From Actinoallomurus spadix (GTDB taxonomy: Bacteria > Actinomycetota > Actinomycetes > Streptosporangiales > Streptosporangiaceae), in assembly GCF_024055725.1 (NCBI RefSeq), contig NZ_JAMXMX010000013.1, forward strand, positions 62,001 through 126,000: 64,000 nucleotides of DNA. The letters run 5' to 3'. The notes under the pieces are model-generated. The model did not search any database, was not told the DNA's origin, and saw only the letters and a list, made by a program, of their open reading frames with translations. The first letter of the stretch is position 1; each line of letters begins with the position of its first letter. The translations under genes and the position numbers were made by a program. Below, one piece after another: positions 1 to 8,963 of this stretch.

Positions 1-484
1 TCTCGTCCGGCTCCAGCGCGGACGTCAGGTAGTCGGTGAAGAAGTCGCGGGCCGGGATCTCCCGCGCCGACGTCACGAACACGCCGTCCATCGCCAGTGC
101 CACGGCCGGCAGGTCACCGGCCGGGTCGGCGTGCGCGAGCGAGCCGCCGATCGTGCCCCGGTGGCGGACGGCCGGGTCGGCGACGGTCGCGGTGGCCGCG
201 GCGAGCAGCGGCGCGTGCGCCTGGATCAGGGGGTCGCGGATGACCTCGTAGTGGGTGGTCATCGCCCCGATGAGCAAGGAGTCCCCGTCGTCGCGCACGC
301 CGCGCAGCTCGGGCAGGCCGGAGACGTCGACGAGGACCTCGGGGTAGGCCAGCCGGAGCCGCAGGAGCGGCAGCAGGCTCTGCCCACCCGCGATGACCTT
401 GCCCTCCTCGTCGGCCTCGCGCAGGGCCGCGACCGCGTCGCTCAGCGAGGACGGCCGCACGTAGTCGAAGATCGCCGGGATCAC
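1..484 (-). CDS. Molybdenum hydroxylase, FAD-binding medium subunit (CoxM-like), partial
   Basis: Carries electrons through FAD from the molybdenum and iron-sulfur subunits of a xanthine dehydrogenase/CO dehydrogenase-type enzyme. The GTG start at 484 is preceded by GGGAGG and overlaps the TGA of the large subunit by 4 bp, so the two are translationally coupled. The visible N-terminal 161 residues begin [14 protein letters not shown] and contain AGGQSLLPLL and the TIGGSLAHADPAGDLP stretch. Both match FAD-contacting segments of the family's FAD_binding_5 domain. The C-terminal part lies outside the window. It is the third gene of the order small-large-medium subunit, all on the minus strand. 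The substrate cannot be read from this subunit. Confidence 0.9.
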   Translation of the reverse strand, partial: MIPAIFDYVRPSSLSDAVAALREADEEGKVIAGGQSLLPLLRLRLAYPEVLVDVSGLPELRGVRDDGDSLLIGAMTTHYEVIRDPLIQAHAPLLAAATATVADPAVRHRGTIGGSLAHADPAGDLPAVALAMDGVFVTSAREIPARDFFTDYLTSALEPDE

Positions 485-2994
485 GCCGCACCTCCCGCCG
501 AGCCGAGGCCACTCCCCGCGCCGGGTCCGGGCGTACCTTCCGTGGAGCCGAGACCGCCGCCCGCGCCGGGTCCGGGCGCGCCGCCGGGCGGCGCCGAGCC
601 GCGGCGGACGGCGGTCAGCGCGCGCCAGACCCGTTCGGGCGTGCACGGCATCGGAACGTCGTCGACCCCGTACGGGCGCAGCGCGTCGACGATCGCGTTC
701 ACGACCGCCGGCGTCGAGGCGATCGTGCCCGCCTCGCCGACGCCCTTGACGCCGAGCGGGTTGGTGGTCGCCGGGGTCTCCGTACGGTCGGTGGTGAAGG
801 TGGGCAGGTCCGCCGCCGAGGGCACCAGGTAGTCGGCCATCGTGGTCGTCGTCAGGTTGCCGTCCTCGTCGTACACCGCCTCTTCGTACAGCGCCTGCGC
901 GATGCCCTGCGCGAGGCCGCCGTGCACCTGGCCCTCGACGATCAGCGGGTTGACGACCTTCCCGACGTCGTCGACGGCGACGTACGAGCGGATCCGCACG
1001 AAGCCGGTCTCGGTGTCGACCTCGGCGGCGCACAGGTGCGTGCCGTGCGGGAAGGAGAAGTTCTCCGGGTCGTGGGTCGCCTCGGAGTCCAGGGACGGCT
1101 CGAACCCCTTGGGCAGGTCGTGCGCGGCGAACGCGGCGAGGGCCACCTCCTGGAGCGTACGGGCCTGGCCCGGCACGCCCTTCACCGCGAACGAGCCGCC
1201 GGAGAACTCGATGTCGCCCTCGTCGGCCTCCAGCAGGTGCGCGGCCATCCGGCGGGCCTTGTCGATCACCTTGTCGCAGGCGTTGAACAGCGCGACGCCG
1301 CCGACGGCGAGGGAGCGCGAGCCGTACGTGTCCATGCCCTTCGGCGAGATGCCGGTGTCGCCGTGCAGCACCCGGACGTCCTCGAACGGCACGCCCAGCC
1401 GGTCCGCGGCGATCTGCGCCCACGCGGTCTCGTGGCCCTGCCCGTGCGCGGACGAACCGGTGACGACCTCGACCTTGCCGGACGGCAGCACCCGTACGGA
1501 GGCGTGCTCCCAGCCGCCCGCGCCGTACGACAGGGAGCCCAGGACCCGCGACGGCGCCAGCCCGCACATCTCGGTGAACGTCGAGACGCCGATGCCGAGC
1601 TGTACGGGGTCGCCGCGGTCCCGCCGGTCGGCCTGCTCGGCGCGCAGCTTGTCGTACTCGAACAGCCGCAGGGCCTTCTCGGTCGCCGCCTCGTAGTTGC
1701 CGGAGTCGTACGTCAGCCCGGCGATCGTGTCGTAGGGGAACTCCTCGTGCCGGATCCAGTTGCGCCGGCGCACGTCGAGGGGGTCCAGGCCCAGCTCGTT
1801 CGCGAGTTCGTCCATCAGCCGCTCGATGGCGAAGGTCGCCTCCGGCCGTCCGGCGCCCCGGTACGCGTCGGTCGGTGTCTTGTTCGTGAACACGCCGGTG
1901 CAGGTGAAGGAGTAGGCGTCCATCTTGTAGATGCCGTTGAACATGAACGCGCCGAGCAGCGGGATGCCGGGCGTGACGAGCATGAGGTAGGCGCCCATGT
2001 CGGCGAGCAGGTCGACCTTCAGCCCGCGGATCCGGCCGTCGCGGTCGGCGGCGAGGGACAGCCGCTGGATCTGGTCGCGGCCGTGGTGCACGGCCATGTT
2101 GCCCTCGCTGCGCGACTCGGTCCATTTCACCGGGCGGCCGAGGCGGCGGGCCAGCAGCAGGCAGACGACCTCTTCGCCGTACACCTGCAGCTTCGAGCCG
2201 AACCCGCCGCCGACGTCGGGTGCGATCACCCGTAGCCGGTGCTCGGGGATGCCGGTGACCGTGGCGAGCATCAGCCGCAGGATGTGCGGGATCTGCGTGG
2301 CCGACCACAGGGTGTACTCGTCGCCGACGGCCGAGCAGACGACCGCGCGGGGCTCCATCGCGGTCGGGATCAGCCGCTGCTGGACGTACCGCCGCTCGAT
2401 CACGACGGGCGCGTCCCGGAACGCCGCGTCCAGGTCGCCCGCCTCGAACACCCAGGTGTAGCTCTTGTTGGTGCCCTCGCCGGCGTGGACGAGGTCGGCG
2501 CCCTCCTCGATCGCGCGTTCCATGTCGACGACGGCGGGCAGCGCCTCGTAGTCGACGTCGACGGCCTCCAGCGCGTCCACCGCGGCGTACCGGTCCCGGG
2601 CCACGACGACCGCCACCGGTTCGCCGACGTAGCGCACCTCGTCGACGGCGACCGGCGGGTGGTCGGGCAGCACCATGTCCTCGGTGACCGGCCACGCGCA
2701 CGGCAGGCTGCCCTGCTCGCCGGCGAGATCGGCGCCGGTGAGGACGGCGATCACCCCGGGCCGGGCGCGGGCGGCGTCCGCGTCGATCCGCGCGATCCGG
2801 GCGTGGCTGATCGGGCTGCGCAGGAACGCGACGTGCAGCATGCCGGGTAGCTGGATGTTGTCCGTCCAGTTGGTGCGCCCGGTGATCAGCCGGGCGTCCT
2901 CCGTACGCCTGCGGGCCCGGCCGACCTCCGCCGTCGCGTCCGGCGCGCTGGGGGTGACCTGCTCGGCGACGGCCTCGGGGGCGATCTCGCTCAT
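481..2994 (-). CDS. Molybdenum hydroxylase large subunit, form II CoxL-like
   Basis: Molybdopterin-cytosine-dinucleotide-binding catalytic subunit of an aerobic CO dehydrogenase/xanthine dehydrogenase family enzyme, 837 aa. The N-terminal half holds the a/b hammerhead domain ([16 protein letters not shown] onward). The Mo-binding part includes [10 protein letters not shown] and, at residues 377-383, AYRGAGR. That is the form II motif; true form I CO dehydrogenases carry AYXCSFR, so CO oxidation should not be assumed. The conserved catalytic glutamate lies in [13 protein letters not shown] near the C-terminus. After the normal end of the fold there is a Gly/Pro-rich tail of about 35 residues built from a 15-residue repeat. 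Start ATG at 2994; GGAGGCCTC lies just upstream. Substrate unknown. Confidence 0.93.
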   Translation of the reverse strand: MSEIAPEAVAEQVTPSAPDATAEVGRARRRTEDARLITGRTNWTDNIQLPGMLHVAFLRSPISHARIARIDADAARARPGVIAVLTGADLAGEQGSLPCAWPVTEDMVLPDHPPVAVDEVRYVGEPVAVVVARDRYAAVDALEAVDVDYEALPAVVDMERAIEEGADLVHAGEGTNKSYTWVFEAGDLDAAFRDAPVVIERRYVQQRLIPTAMEPRAVVCSAVGDEYTLWSATQIPHILRLMLATVTGIPEHRLRVIAPDVGGGFGSKLQVYGEEVVCLLLARRLGRPVKWTESRSEGNMAVHHGRDQIQRLSLAADRDGRIRGLKVDLLADMGAYLMLVTPGIPLLGAFMFNGIYKMDAYSFTCTGVFTNKTPTDAYRGAGRPEATFAIERLMDELANELGLDPLDVRRRNWIRHEEFPYDTIAGLTYDSGNYEAATEKALRLFEYDKLRAEQADRRDRGDPVQLGIGVSTFTEMCGLAPSRVLGSLSYGAGGWEHASVRVLPSGKVEVVTGSSAHGQGHETAWAQIAADRLGVPFEDVRVLHGDTGISPKGMDTYGSRSLAVGGVALFNACDKVIDKARRMAAHLLEADEGDIEFSGGSFAVKGVPGQARTLQEVALAAFAAHDLPKGFEPSLDSEATHDPENFSFPHGTHLCAAEVDTETGFVRIRSYVAVDDVGKVVNPLIVEGQVHGGLAQGIAQALYEEAVYDEDGNLTTTTMADYLVPSAADLPTFTTDRTETPATTNPLGVKGVGEAGTIASTPAVVNAIVDALRPYGVDDVPMPCTPERVWRALTAVRRGSAPPGGAPGPGAGGGLGSTEGTPGPGAGSGLGSAGGAA
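500..582 (-). repeat. 45-bp direct repeat encoding the CoxL-like C-terminal tail
   Basis: Two copies start at 500 and 545, 45 bp apart, sharing GCGCCGGGTCCGGGCG. They encode two 15-residue units of PGPGAGxGLGS type directly before the stop codon. Confidence 0.75.
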
Positions 2995-3058
2995 GAGGCC
3001 TCCTCCGCCGGAGGAGTGACCGTGCGCGCCGTGTTCCCGGTTCGCTCGCTCCGCTCGC

Positions 3059-3553
3059 TCACCGGTGTGCCTCCTCGGCCTGGTCGCTCCGGCGCATGTC
3101 GTCCGCGGCCCGGCGGACGGCGCGGACGATGTTCTGGTAGCCGGTGCAGCGGCACAGGTTGCCCTCGAGCCCGGCGCGGATCTCCTCGTCGGAGGGGTCG
3201 GCGTTCTCCCGGCGCAGGTCGAGCGAAGCCATGATCATCCCTGGGGTGCAGTAGCCGCACTGGAGGGCGTGCTCCTCGTGGAAGGCGCGCTGCATCGGGT
3301 GCAGGGTCCGCCCGTCGCCGAGGCCCTCGATGGTGGTGATCTCGTGTCCGTCCGCCTGGACGGCGAGGACGGAGCAGCTCTTGACGCTGAGGCCGTCCAT
3401 GAGGACGGTGCAGGCGCCGCAGTTCGACGTGTCGCAGCCGATCGGGGTGCCCACCTTGCCCAGCCGGTCGCGAAGATGGTGGGCGAGCAAGAGGCGCGGT
3501 TCGACGTCGTCGTCGTATCTCACGCCGTCGACCTCTACCGACACGCGCGGCAT
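3059..3553 (-). CDS. Molybdenum hydroxylase small subunit, [2Fe-2S] (CoxS-like)
   Basis: Two-cluster iron-sulfur subunit of the molybdenum hydroxylase encoded with the two genes downstream, 164 aa. The plant-ferredoxin-type N-terminal cluster is held by C40, C45, C48 and C60 (CDTSNCGAC...C). The C-terminal cluster is held by C99, C102, C134 and C136 (CGYC and CRC). The ATG at 3553 is chosen because GGGAGG lies 6 bp upstream and the protein then starts [13 protein letters not shown], the usual N-terminus; the frame stays open further upstream but is not family-like. A 64-bp gap with two GCTCGCTC units separates it from the large subunit. Confidence 0.93.
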   Translation of the reverse strand: MPRVSVEVDGVRYDDDVEPRLLLAHHLRDRLGKVGTPIGCDTSNCGACTVLMDGLSVKSCSVLAVQADGHEITTIEGLGDGRTLHPMQRAFHEEHALQCGYCTPGMIMASLDLRRENADPSDEEIRAGLEGNLCRCTGYQNIVRAVRRAADDMRRSDQAEEAHR

Positions 3554-3748
3554 ACGTTCCTCCCGGATGTGCGTACTCGGATACGGGCAGGCCGTGCCCG
3601 GGAGGCCGTACGGGCGTGCCGGAGCGGCGCCTCGCGGGAGCCGCGGCAACGGTCCTGCGGGCGTACCGAGACGGCACCCGGCCGCGTCCGCGAGGCTGCG
3701 GACGCCGGCCGCGCGCCGGCTCCCGGTGCACGGTGTGGTGCGCGGGCG

Positions 3749-3868
3749 TCAGCCCTGGTTGAACTGGTGGTGCGAGTTCACCTTGTGGCTGCGCCGGGCG
3801 CCTTCACGGTGCTTGCGCCGCATCTTGGCGGCGGCTCGTCTGGTGCGCTGGTTACGGCTTCGCGACAT
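3749..3868 (-). CDS. 39-aa arginine-rich basic peptide
   Basis: Not recognised. A 39-residue peptide starting [20 protein letters not shown] and ending SHHQFNQG; more than a third of residues are Arg, Lys or His. ATG at 3868 with GGAGC 5 bp upstream. The frame remains open upstream to 4090, but that extension looks like noncoding translation. The composition suggests RNA or ribosome binding, which is inference only. It stands alone between the CoxS-like gene and a glycosyltransferase on the other strand. Confidence 0.6.
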   Translation of the reverse strand: MSRSRNQRTRRAAAKMRRKHREGARRSHKVNSHHQFNQG

Positions 3869-4123
3869 CGCTTGCTCCAGTGGCAGGAGGCGTTGCGTGT
3901 TGTCAACGTAAGCCCGGAATGCCGGGAAGGCCAGAGGTGAGACGAAACCTGGCGGTTGGTTGACCGACCCTCGGCCGTACGGCGGGAACGACGCGGGTGA
4001 GCCGGGCTCCCGTGCCGCGCGGGGTGCAAGATTGGCGCTGGCCAGGCTTTCGTCGCAACGTTCCCAGCGGAGTGCCCAAAGTGGTGGCATTGTGGTGGTC
4101 CGTCACGTTTGAACGGAGGGGCC

Positions 4124-5566
4124 GTGACGAGTCTCGAGGAGCGCGTCGCCGATGATCCCGGCCCGGTGGCGGTGGACGGGGAGGCTCCCGGACGCCTGAA
4201 CCGCGGCCTGGCGTTCGCGGGCCGGCACCGCGTCCTCCTCGCCGTCCTCGCGCCGGCCGTCACGCTCCGCCTGGTCACGACGCTCGGCTACCGGGGCGCG
4301 ATGTGGTTCCCCGACTCCTACGACTACGTCAGCGGGGCGCTGACCCTTACCCCGAACCTCATCCGGCCCAGCGGATACTCCCTGTTCCTCTGGCTGCTGT
4401 CACCGTTCCACAGCCTGACCCTCGTCGTGCTCGTCCAGCACGCCATGGGCGTCACCGTGGGAGTGCTGGTGTACGCGCTGCTGCGGCACCGGTTCGGGCT
4501 GCCTGGCTGGGCGGCGTCCGCCGCCGCGGTCCCCGCGCTGTTCGACGCCTTCGGGATTCAGCTCGAACACCTGATCATGTCCGACACGCCGTTCACCTTC
4601 CTGCTGACGCTCGCGGTGACCCTCGCGCTATGGGACCCGCGGCCGAGCACCCGGCGGATGGCCCTCGTCTGCCTCCTCGTGGGCCTCGCGGCGGTCACCC
4701 GCTCGGTGGGCCTCCCGATCCTCGTCCTCACCCTGGCCTGGCTGGCCGTACGCCGGGCCGGGCGCCGCGCCGTCGTCGCCGGGCTCGTCGCCGGGCTGCT
4801 GCCCGTCGTGCTGTACGCCGGGTGGTTCTCCTCCCGTACGCACCGGTTCGCGCTGACGTACAGCACGGGGATCTTCCTCTACAGCAGGACGATGCCGTTC
4901 GCCGACTGCCACAAGATCAAGCCGCCGGTCGACGAACTGCCGCTGTGCATCAGCACGCCGCCCGCCGAGCGGGGACGCTCCCAGTTCTACATCTGGGGCC
5001 GGATCTCGCCGTTCCACCGGCTCGGCGAGCACAAGTTCACCCCCGACGTCGAGGGCCGGGCGGGCGACTTCGCCCAGCGGGCGATCACCGCGCAGCCCGG
5101 TGACTACGCCGAGATCGTGACCTCCGACCTGCTGCGGACGTTCCGGTGGCACCACCCGCCGTTCCCGGACTCCGAGACGTACGACCACTACCTCTTCCGG
5201 GTTCACCCGCCACAGCCGCCGCCCACGGCGGCGGCGCGGATGCGCGCGTACGACCCGGGCCACCTCACCACCCACGTCGTCCGGCCGTACGCCTCGATCA
5301 TGCGCACCTACCAGCGGTTCTTCTTCGTCCGTGGCGCGGTGTTCGGCCTGATCCTCCTGGCGGGCCTGGGCGCGCTGCTGCGCCGGCGCTGGGACGCGCT
5401 GCTGCCGTGGTCGGTGGCGGCGGTCGCCATCGTCGTGCCGCCGACCACCGCCGAGTTCGACTACCGCTACGTCATCCCCGCGCTCCCCGTCGCCTGCGTC
5501 GCCGCCGCCCTCGCCTTCACCCGCCCTGCCCCCCGTCCAGAACCGGCCCACCCGCGGGTCGACTAG
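4124..5566 (+). CDS. GT-C fold membrane glycosyltransferase (ArnT/PMT-like)
   Basis: Integral membrane glycosyltransferase of about 480 aa, likely transferring a sugar from a polyprenyl-phosphate donor on the outer face. The first membrane segment (HRVLLAVLAPAVTLRLVTTL) is followed by an acidic loop MWFPDSYDY, the position of the catalytic Asp in GT-C enzymes. At least eight further hydrophobic segments follow, and a soluble insert lies around residues 255-390. GTG at 4124 is preferred because GGAGGGG lies 5 bp upstream; an in-frame TTG at 4109 has no such site. The last 50 bp overlap a convergent small ORF. Acceptor and sugar are unknown. Confidence 0.8.
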   Translation: MTSLEERVADDPGPVAVDGEAPGRLNRGLAFAGRHRVLLAVLAPAVTLRLVTTLGYRGAMWFPDSYDYVSGALTLTPNLIRPSGYSLFLWLLSPFHSLTLVVLVQHAMGVTVGVLVYALLRHRFGLPGWAASAAAVPALFDAFGIQLEHLIMSDTPFTFLLTLAVTLALWDPRPSTRRMALVCLLVGLAAVTRSVGLPILVLTLAWLAVRRAGRRAVVAGLVAGLLPVVLYAGWFSSRTHRFALTYSTGIFLYSRTMPFADCHKIKPPVDELPLCISTPPAERGRSQFYIWGRISPFHRLGEHKFTPDVEGRAGDFAQRAITAQPGDYAEIVTSDLLRTFRWHHPPFPDSETYDHYLFRVHPPQPPPTAAARMRAYDPGHLTTHVVRPYASIMRTYQRFFFVRGAVFGLILLAGLGALLRRRWDALLPWSVAAVAIVVPPTTAEFDYRYVIPALPVACVAAALAFTRPAPRPEPAHPRVD

Positions 5567-5738
5567 GGTCCCGCCGGTCGTAGAGCTCCAGGCTCTTGCG
5601 CGCCGCCTCCGGATACCGCCGTACGAGCCGGTCGAGACGGATCAGCTCGGCGGCCTCGGACACCCCCGGCGCCCCGATCGCGTCGAGGGCCGCGTGGAGC
5701 GCGTCGATCGAGCGCATGAGCTCGTCCGGCGAGGTCAT
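5517..5738 (-). CDS. Small helical hypothetical protein
   Basis: A 73-residue predicted protein, MTSPDELMRSIDALHAALDA onward, helical in character with a Gly/Pro-rich tail. Not recognised. Its 3' 50 bp overlap the convergent glycosyltransferase gene. The ATG at 5738 lacks a clear ribosome binding site. Coding is supported mainly by natural amino-acid composition in a strand where most shadow ORFs are Arg/Pro-rich. Confidence 0.45.
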   Translation of the reverse strand: MTSPDELMRSIDALHAALDAIGAPGVSEAAELIRLDRLVRRYPEAARKSLELYDRRDPSRPAGGPVLDGGQGG

Positions 5739-5787
5739 GGCCGTGGCGGGAGGGGCACGGAGACGACCTTCGTGATGAGCTCGACGA

Positions 5788-6069
5788 ATGCGACTGGTGG
5801 AGCTCGCGCGGCACGATCACATCCTCGTCCAGGTGATCCCGTTCAGTGTCGGAGCGCACGCCGGATTCGCCGGTGGCCCGATCGTGCTCGCGACCGTCGA
5901 CGGCAGGGAGATCGCCTACGTCGACAACGCGCTCCGCGGGGACGTGATAGAGAAAACGGAGGACGTGGCCGCGATCCGGCGGCTCTGGCAGATGCTGAGC
6001 GCCAAGGCGCTGCACGAACAGGCATCGATCGAGCTCATCACGAAGGCAGCGGAAGCATGGGAAACCTGA
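5788..6069 (+). pseudogene. C-terminal remnant of an XRE/DUF5753 regulator
   Basis: 93 residues matching only the C-terminal end of the DUF5753 domain: RLVELARHDHILVQVIPFS, then GAHAGFAGGPIVL and GREIAYVDNALRGDVIE. Complete family members are about 270-290 aa with an N-terminal Xre helix-turn-helix. Here the sequence before MRLVELA is an unrelated antisense ORF, so the DNA-binding part and most of DUF5753 are gone. It is directly followed by a DUF397 gene with a 13-bp overlap, the usual partner order. Possibly still translated, but it cannot bind DNA as these regulators do. Confidence 0.75.
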
Positions 6070-6149
6070 GCTGGCGCAAGTCGACCCGCAGCACGAACAA
6101 CGGTGGCGACTGCGTCGAGGTCGCCGTCGTCGAAGAGAGCGGTAAGTGA
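6057..6149 (+). CDS. Truncated DUF397 protein, 30 aa
   Basis: Thirty residues, MGNLSWRKSTRSTNNGGDC then VEVAVVEESGK. It keeps the DUF397 signature (WRKSxxSxxGGDCVEVA) but stops before the usual second half (about 30 more residues ending near SPAEWxAF). GGAAG lies just upstream of the ATG. It overlaps the DUF5753 remnant by 13 bp and is followed by a terminator. Compare the similarly short copy at 33820-33915. Confidence 0.65.
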   Translation: MGNLSWRKSTRSTNNGGDCVEVAVVEESGK

Positions 6150-6187
6150 CGTGAACGGCGCCGGATAGGCGTCGTGTCCCCCCGGCG

Positions 6188-6224
6188 TCCCCCGCCCTTG
6201 CTCACCGGAGCCGAGGGCGGGGGA
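6188..6224. terminator. Bidirectional hairpin terminator
   Basis: 11-bp perfect stem TCCCCCGCCCT / AGGGCGGGGGA with a 15-nt loop between the DUF397 fragment and the convergent thioesterase gene; TCTCTCATTT follows on the plus strand. Confidence 0.7.
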
Positions 6225-6243
6225 TCTCTCATTTCCAGGGAGG

Positions 6244-7029
6244 TCAGCGCCGGCGGATCAGAAGGGGCTGACTGACGTCCCCGAGCCGGCCGCCCGGGTC
6301 GGAGACGGTGGCGTGGGTGGCGCCGAGGCCGTCGTCGGCCAGGTGCGTCCGGCAGTCCAGGTGCACCCATTCGCCCTCGGGATGGCGCAGCAGCGTGGTG
6401 GTCATCGTAGGCGGGATGGACAGCCACTCCTTGATGGGCAGCGTCGCCGAGAGCCCGTTGGCGGCGTCGGCGACGATCAGCGTGCGGTCCAGGCCCGTGA
6501 TCTTCCGGCCCGCGATCAGCGGGATGCGCACACGGGTCCAGACCTCGGCGAAGCCGAGAGGTTCGCGGCCGCCGCGAATGAACCGCCATTCGATGGCCTG
6601 CCCATAACCCCAGTCGGGCATACCGAGCAGCGACTCCCACTCGTCCGGAGCCTGCGGGATCGGAGGCGGCGGGACCCGTTCGGTCTCCACAGGAGGAGTC
6701 GGACCCGTCGCGATGTGCCAGGCGCGGGCGGTCACCGCCGCCCGCCCGTCGACGACCAGGTGCGCCTCGGTCAGGCGGACCTGCCGGCCGGGCCGCAGCG
6801 GGGTGACCTCGACGCGGGCCGGGCGGCGGGGGATGGGGCCGAGGAAGTCCACCGAGACGCGCGCCAGGCGCATGCCGGGCCCGACGGTGGCGTCGATGAC
6901 GTGGGCCAGCAGCGCGGTCGGGGGCCCGCCGTGCTGCGCGGCACTGTCCCAGGGACTCTCGGTGGCGCGCGTCGGCTCGTACACGTCGTCACCGGCCGGC
7001 AGGTAGAAGGCTTCGGGCTGATCACTCAT
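6244..7029 (-). CDS. Acyl-CoA thioesterase-like double-hotdog protein
   Basis: Predicted 261-aa thioesterase-superfamily protein with two hotdog halves. AQHGGPPTALLAHVID and RVSVDFLGPIPRRPARVEV are typical of the N-terminal 4HBT_3-type domain. In the C-terminal half, MTTTLLRHPEGEWVHLDCRT and the GLGATHATVSDPGGRLG stretch match the second hotdog. ATG at 7029 is chosen because homologous proteins begin near DQPEAFYLP; an in-frame TTG at 7047 is an alternative. It likely hydrolyses acyl-CoA, but the substrate is not predictable. Single gene, convergent with the DUF397 fragment. Confidence 0.82.
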   Translation of the reverse strand: MSDQPEAFYLPAGDDVYEPTRATESPWDSAAQHGGPPTALLAHVIDATVGPGMRLARVSVDFLGPIPRRPARVEVTPLRPGRQVRLTEAHLVVDGRAAVTARAWHIATGPTPPVETERVPPPPIPQAPDEWESLLGMPDWGYGQAIEWRFIRGGREPLGFAEVWTRVRIPLIAGRKITGLDRTLIVADAANGLSATLPIKEWLSIPPTMTTTLLRHPEGEWVHLDCRTHLADDGLGATHATVSDPGGRLGDVSQPLLIRRR

Positions 7030-7399
7030 GACCCAATATTCGGACAAGGCGCCCTTCGCGGCCGCACCTGGGCACTGTTCGAGGCCAGGGGCGCGCGGAC
7101 GGAACGCGCAGCGCTCCCCTTCGCCGCCGTCAGTGACGCACCAGACCCGGCGAATCGGTCACCCTCCGGGCAACGTCGACGGCCACGTGCCCACCTCGAC
7201 GGCGAAGTCCCCTGGACGCCGAGTCTCGCGGCCACGCCCATGCGGGTCCGGCCAGGCCGCGCGCGCTCCCGCCGATGGGGAGAGGACGCGGTAAGCCCGC
7301 TGCGTGTCGGAACCTGATGTCGGATTCCTGCCAGCGCTGACCGCCCGGAAGGGTGCAAGGTCGTCCAGGCGGTGATCGTGATGGCGTTAGGCGGGGAGC
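7030..7399. other. Intergenic region between divergent genes
   Basis: 370 bp between the thioesterase and the flavin-reductase-like gene. It holds one copy of the 61-bp repeat (7134-7194) and the GGGGAGC ribosome binding site of the downstream gene. No convincing gene. Confidence 0.6.
7134..7194. repeat. 61-bp dispersed repeat, copy A
   Basis: Matches copy B at 8079-8139 at 53 of 61 positions, including the identical core CCAGACCCGGCGAATCGG. The two copies bracket the flavin-reductase-like gene. Confidence 0.8.
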
Positions 7400-8038
7400 A
7401 TGCACAAGGCGACCGAGGTGAAGGTGCTGTACTTCGGGACCCCGGTGGTCCTGATCGGCTCACGGAACGAGGACGGCTCGCCGAACCTCGCGCCGATGTC
7501 GTCCGCCTGGTGGCTCGGTGACTGCGCCATGCTGGGCCTCGGCAACAGCGGCCAGACCACGGCGAATCTCCGGCGTGAGCGCGAGTGCGTGCTGAACCTC
7601 GCCTCCTCGGCGATGGTCGACGCGGTCGACCGGCTGGCGATGCTCACCGGGAGGCCTGAGGTGCCGCCGCGCAAACGGGAGCAGGGATACCGCCATGAGC
7701 GGGACAAGTTCGGAACGGCCGGGCTCACCGAGCAGCCCGCCGACCTGGTGCGGGCGCCGCGCGTCGCGGAGTGCCCGATCCAGCTCGAGTGCGTGGTCGA
7801 GGCGATCCACCCGTTCGAAGGCCCGGAGGTGGCGGCGACGGCCTTCCAGGTGAGGGTCGTCCGCACCCACATCGAGGAAGAGCTGATCATTCCGGGAACG
7901 CACTACGTCGACCCGCTCCGCTGGGATCCGCTGATCATGAAGTTCTGCGAGTTCTTCGGCGGCGGCGAGAACATCCACCCCTCACGGCTCGCCGAGGGCT
8001 GGAAGATGCCCCACCGCCTCGAACACACGCCCGCCTGA
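7400..8038 (+). CDS. Flavin reductase-like FMN-binding split-barrel protein
   Basis: 212-aa protein of the flavin reductase-like split-barrel family, probably binding FMN and acting in the cytoplasm. The N-terminal KVLYFGTPVVLIGSRNEDGS, then NLAPMSSAWWLGD, matches the family's beta-barrel start (pVvLiTt...dG.pNaapmS). RRERECVLNLASSAMVDAVD is the following conserved stretch. ATG at 7400 with GGGGAGC upstream. No oxygenase partner is adjacent, so whether it is a reductase or only a flavin-binding protein is open. It is flanked on both sides by the same 61-bp repeat. Confidence 0.8.
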   Translation: MHKATEVKVLYFGTPVVLIGSRNEDGSPNLAPMSSAWWLGDCAMLGLGNSGQTTANLRRERECVLNLASSAMVDAVDRLAMLTGRPEVPPRKREQGYRHERDKFGTAGLTEQPADLVRAPRVAECPIQLECVVEAIHPFEGPEVAATAFQVRVVRTHIEEELIIPGTHYVDPLRWDPLIMKFCEFFGGGENIHPSRLAEGWKMPHRLEHTPA

Positions 8039-8078
8039 CGAATCTCCACCGGATCGCCAGCCACTTCCACGTCACCGG

Positions 8079-8139
8079 TGACGCGCCAGACCCGGCGAAT
8101 CGGGCACCGACCGGGCAATATCGACGGCAACGTGACCAC
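8079..8139. repeat. 61-bp dispersed repeat, copy B
   Basis: Same orientation as copy A (7134-7194), 945 bp away; 8 mismatches in 61 bp. It begins 40 bp after the stop codon of the flavin-reductase-like gene. Confidence 0.8.
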
Positions 8140-8963
8140 GATGGCGACGGAGTCGCACGGCTGCGGAGCACAATTTCGGTAATTCCCGGTGAGCATCGCC
8201 GAAAGGGCGTCGTGCCCGGCAGGAATCACTTGCCGCCGGCGATCACACGGGGGTCGGTTTCGTCGCCGCGGTGATCCGATGTCACTGCGACATCGTCCCC
8301 GGATCTTGGACGACGATCCCTTCCTGGTGGAACCCTACGGAACCCCGTAGGCCCCGCCCAGAGCGGTGGATGACCCGTCAGGGCGCGTTGGCCCTTGACC
8401 GAACTCTTGCCGGGCATGCGGCTCTGGTCGTCGACGCAAGTGTGCTGGTGAACGCGCACAGCGAGCGCGCACTGTACGGTGCGCGCTCGCTGTGCGCGCG
8501 TACCGTACGCGCGGCCGCGCCGGTCGATGACGTCGCCGGCGCACGTCCGCGAGGGCGAGGGCGTGCGCGCCGGGCGGGCACGCTGGCCATGGCCGGCCTT
8601 TCCCACCCGTACCTTTCATGTTCATCCGGCCCGCTGGAGCCCGCTGGTGTGCGACTTCCGGCACTACTTCGGCCTGGAGCGGCGGCTCGGCCGTACGTTC
8701 CGCGCGGAGTACTGACATCCGCCGGTGACGGGGGCCGGAACGCCCATCTCATCCCGGGCGCGACGGTCGGGGCGGTGCGGCGTTTGACGTGGCGTGCCGG
8801 TGACCTGCACACTTGGTGTCATGCCAGCGTGCCGGATCCCGACCGCCCCCGTGGCCTCTCGCCACGCGGTCGCCGCGCTGTGTCCTTCGTGTTGTTGTCG
8901 CTGACCCCGTTCCAGCCGACCGTCAGCCCGCGGCACGCCGCCGCGCCACCGAAGGACTTCCCG
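8140..8963. other. Gene-poor stretch with hairpins
   Basis: About 820 bp with open frames on both strands but none with family-like or natural composition. It holds a 7-bp stem with tetraloop (CCTACGG-AACC-CCGTAGG, 8334-8351) and a 20-bp perfect hairpin at 8453-8498. No gene is supported. Confidence 0.6.
8453..8498. repeat. 20-bp perfect inverted repeat (hairpin)
   Basis: Left arm 8453-8472, 6-nt loop TGTACG, right arm 8479-8498; all 20 pairs match, and the arms begin CGCGCACAGCGAG. No T-tract follows, so it is either an actinobacterial-type terminator lacking U's or another structural site. Confidence 0.85.

Noticed and set aside
8271-8963. N-terminal extension of the cupin frame
   Set aside because: No natural composition, spans the 20-bp hairpin, and a well-placed ribosome binding site supports the GTG at 8964.
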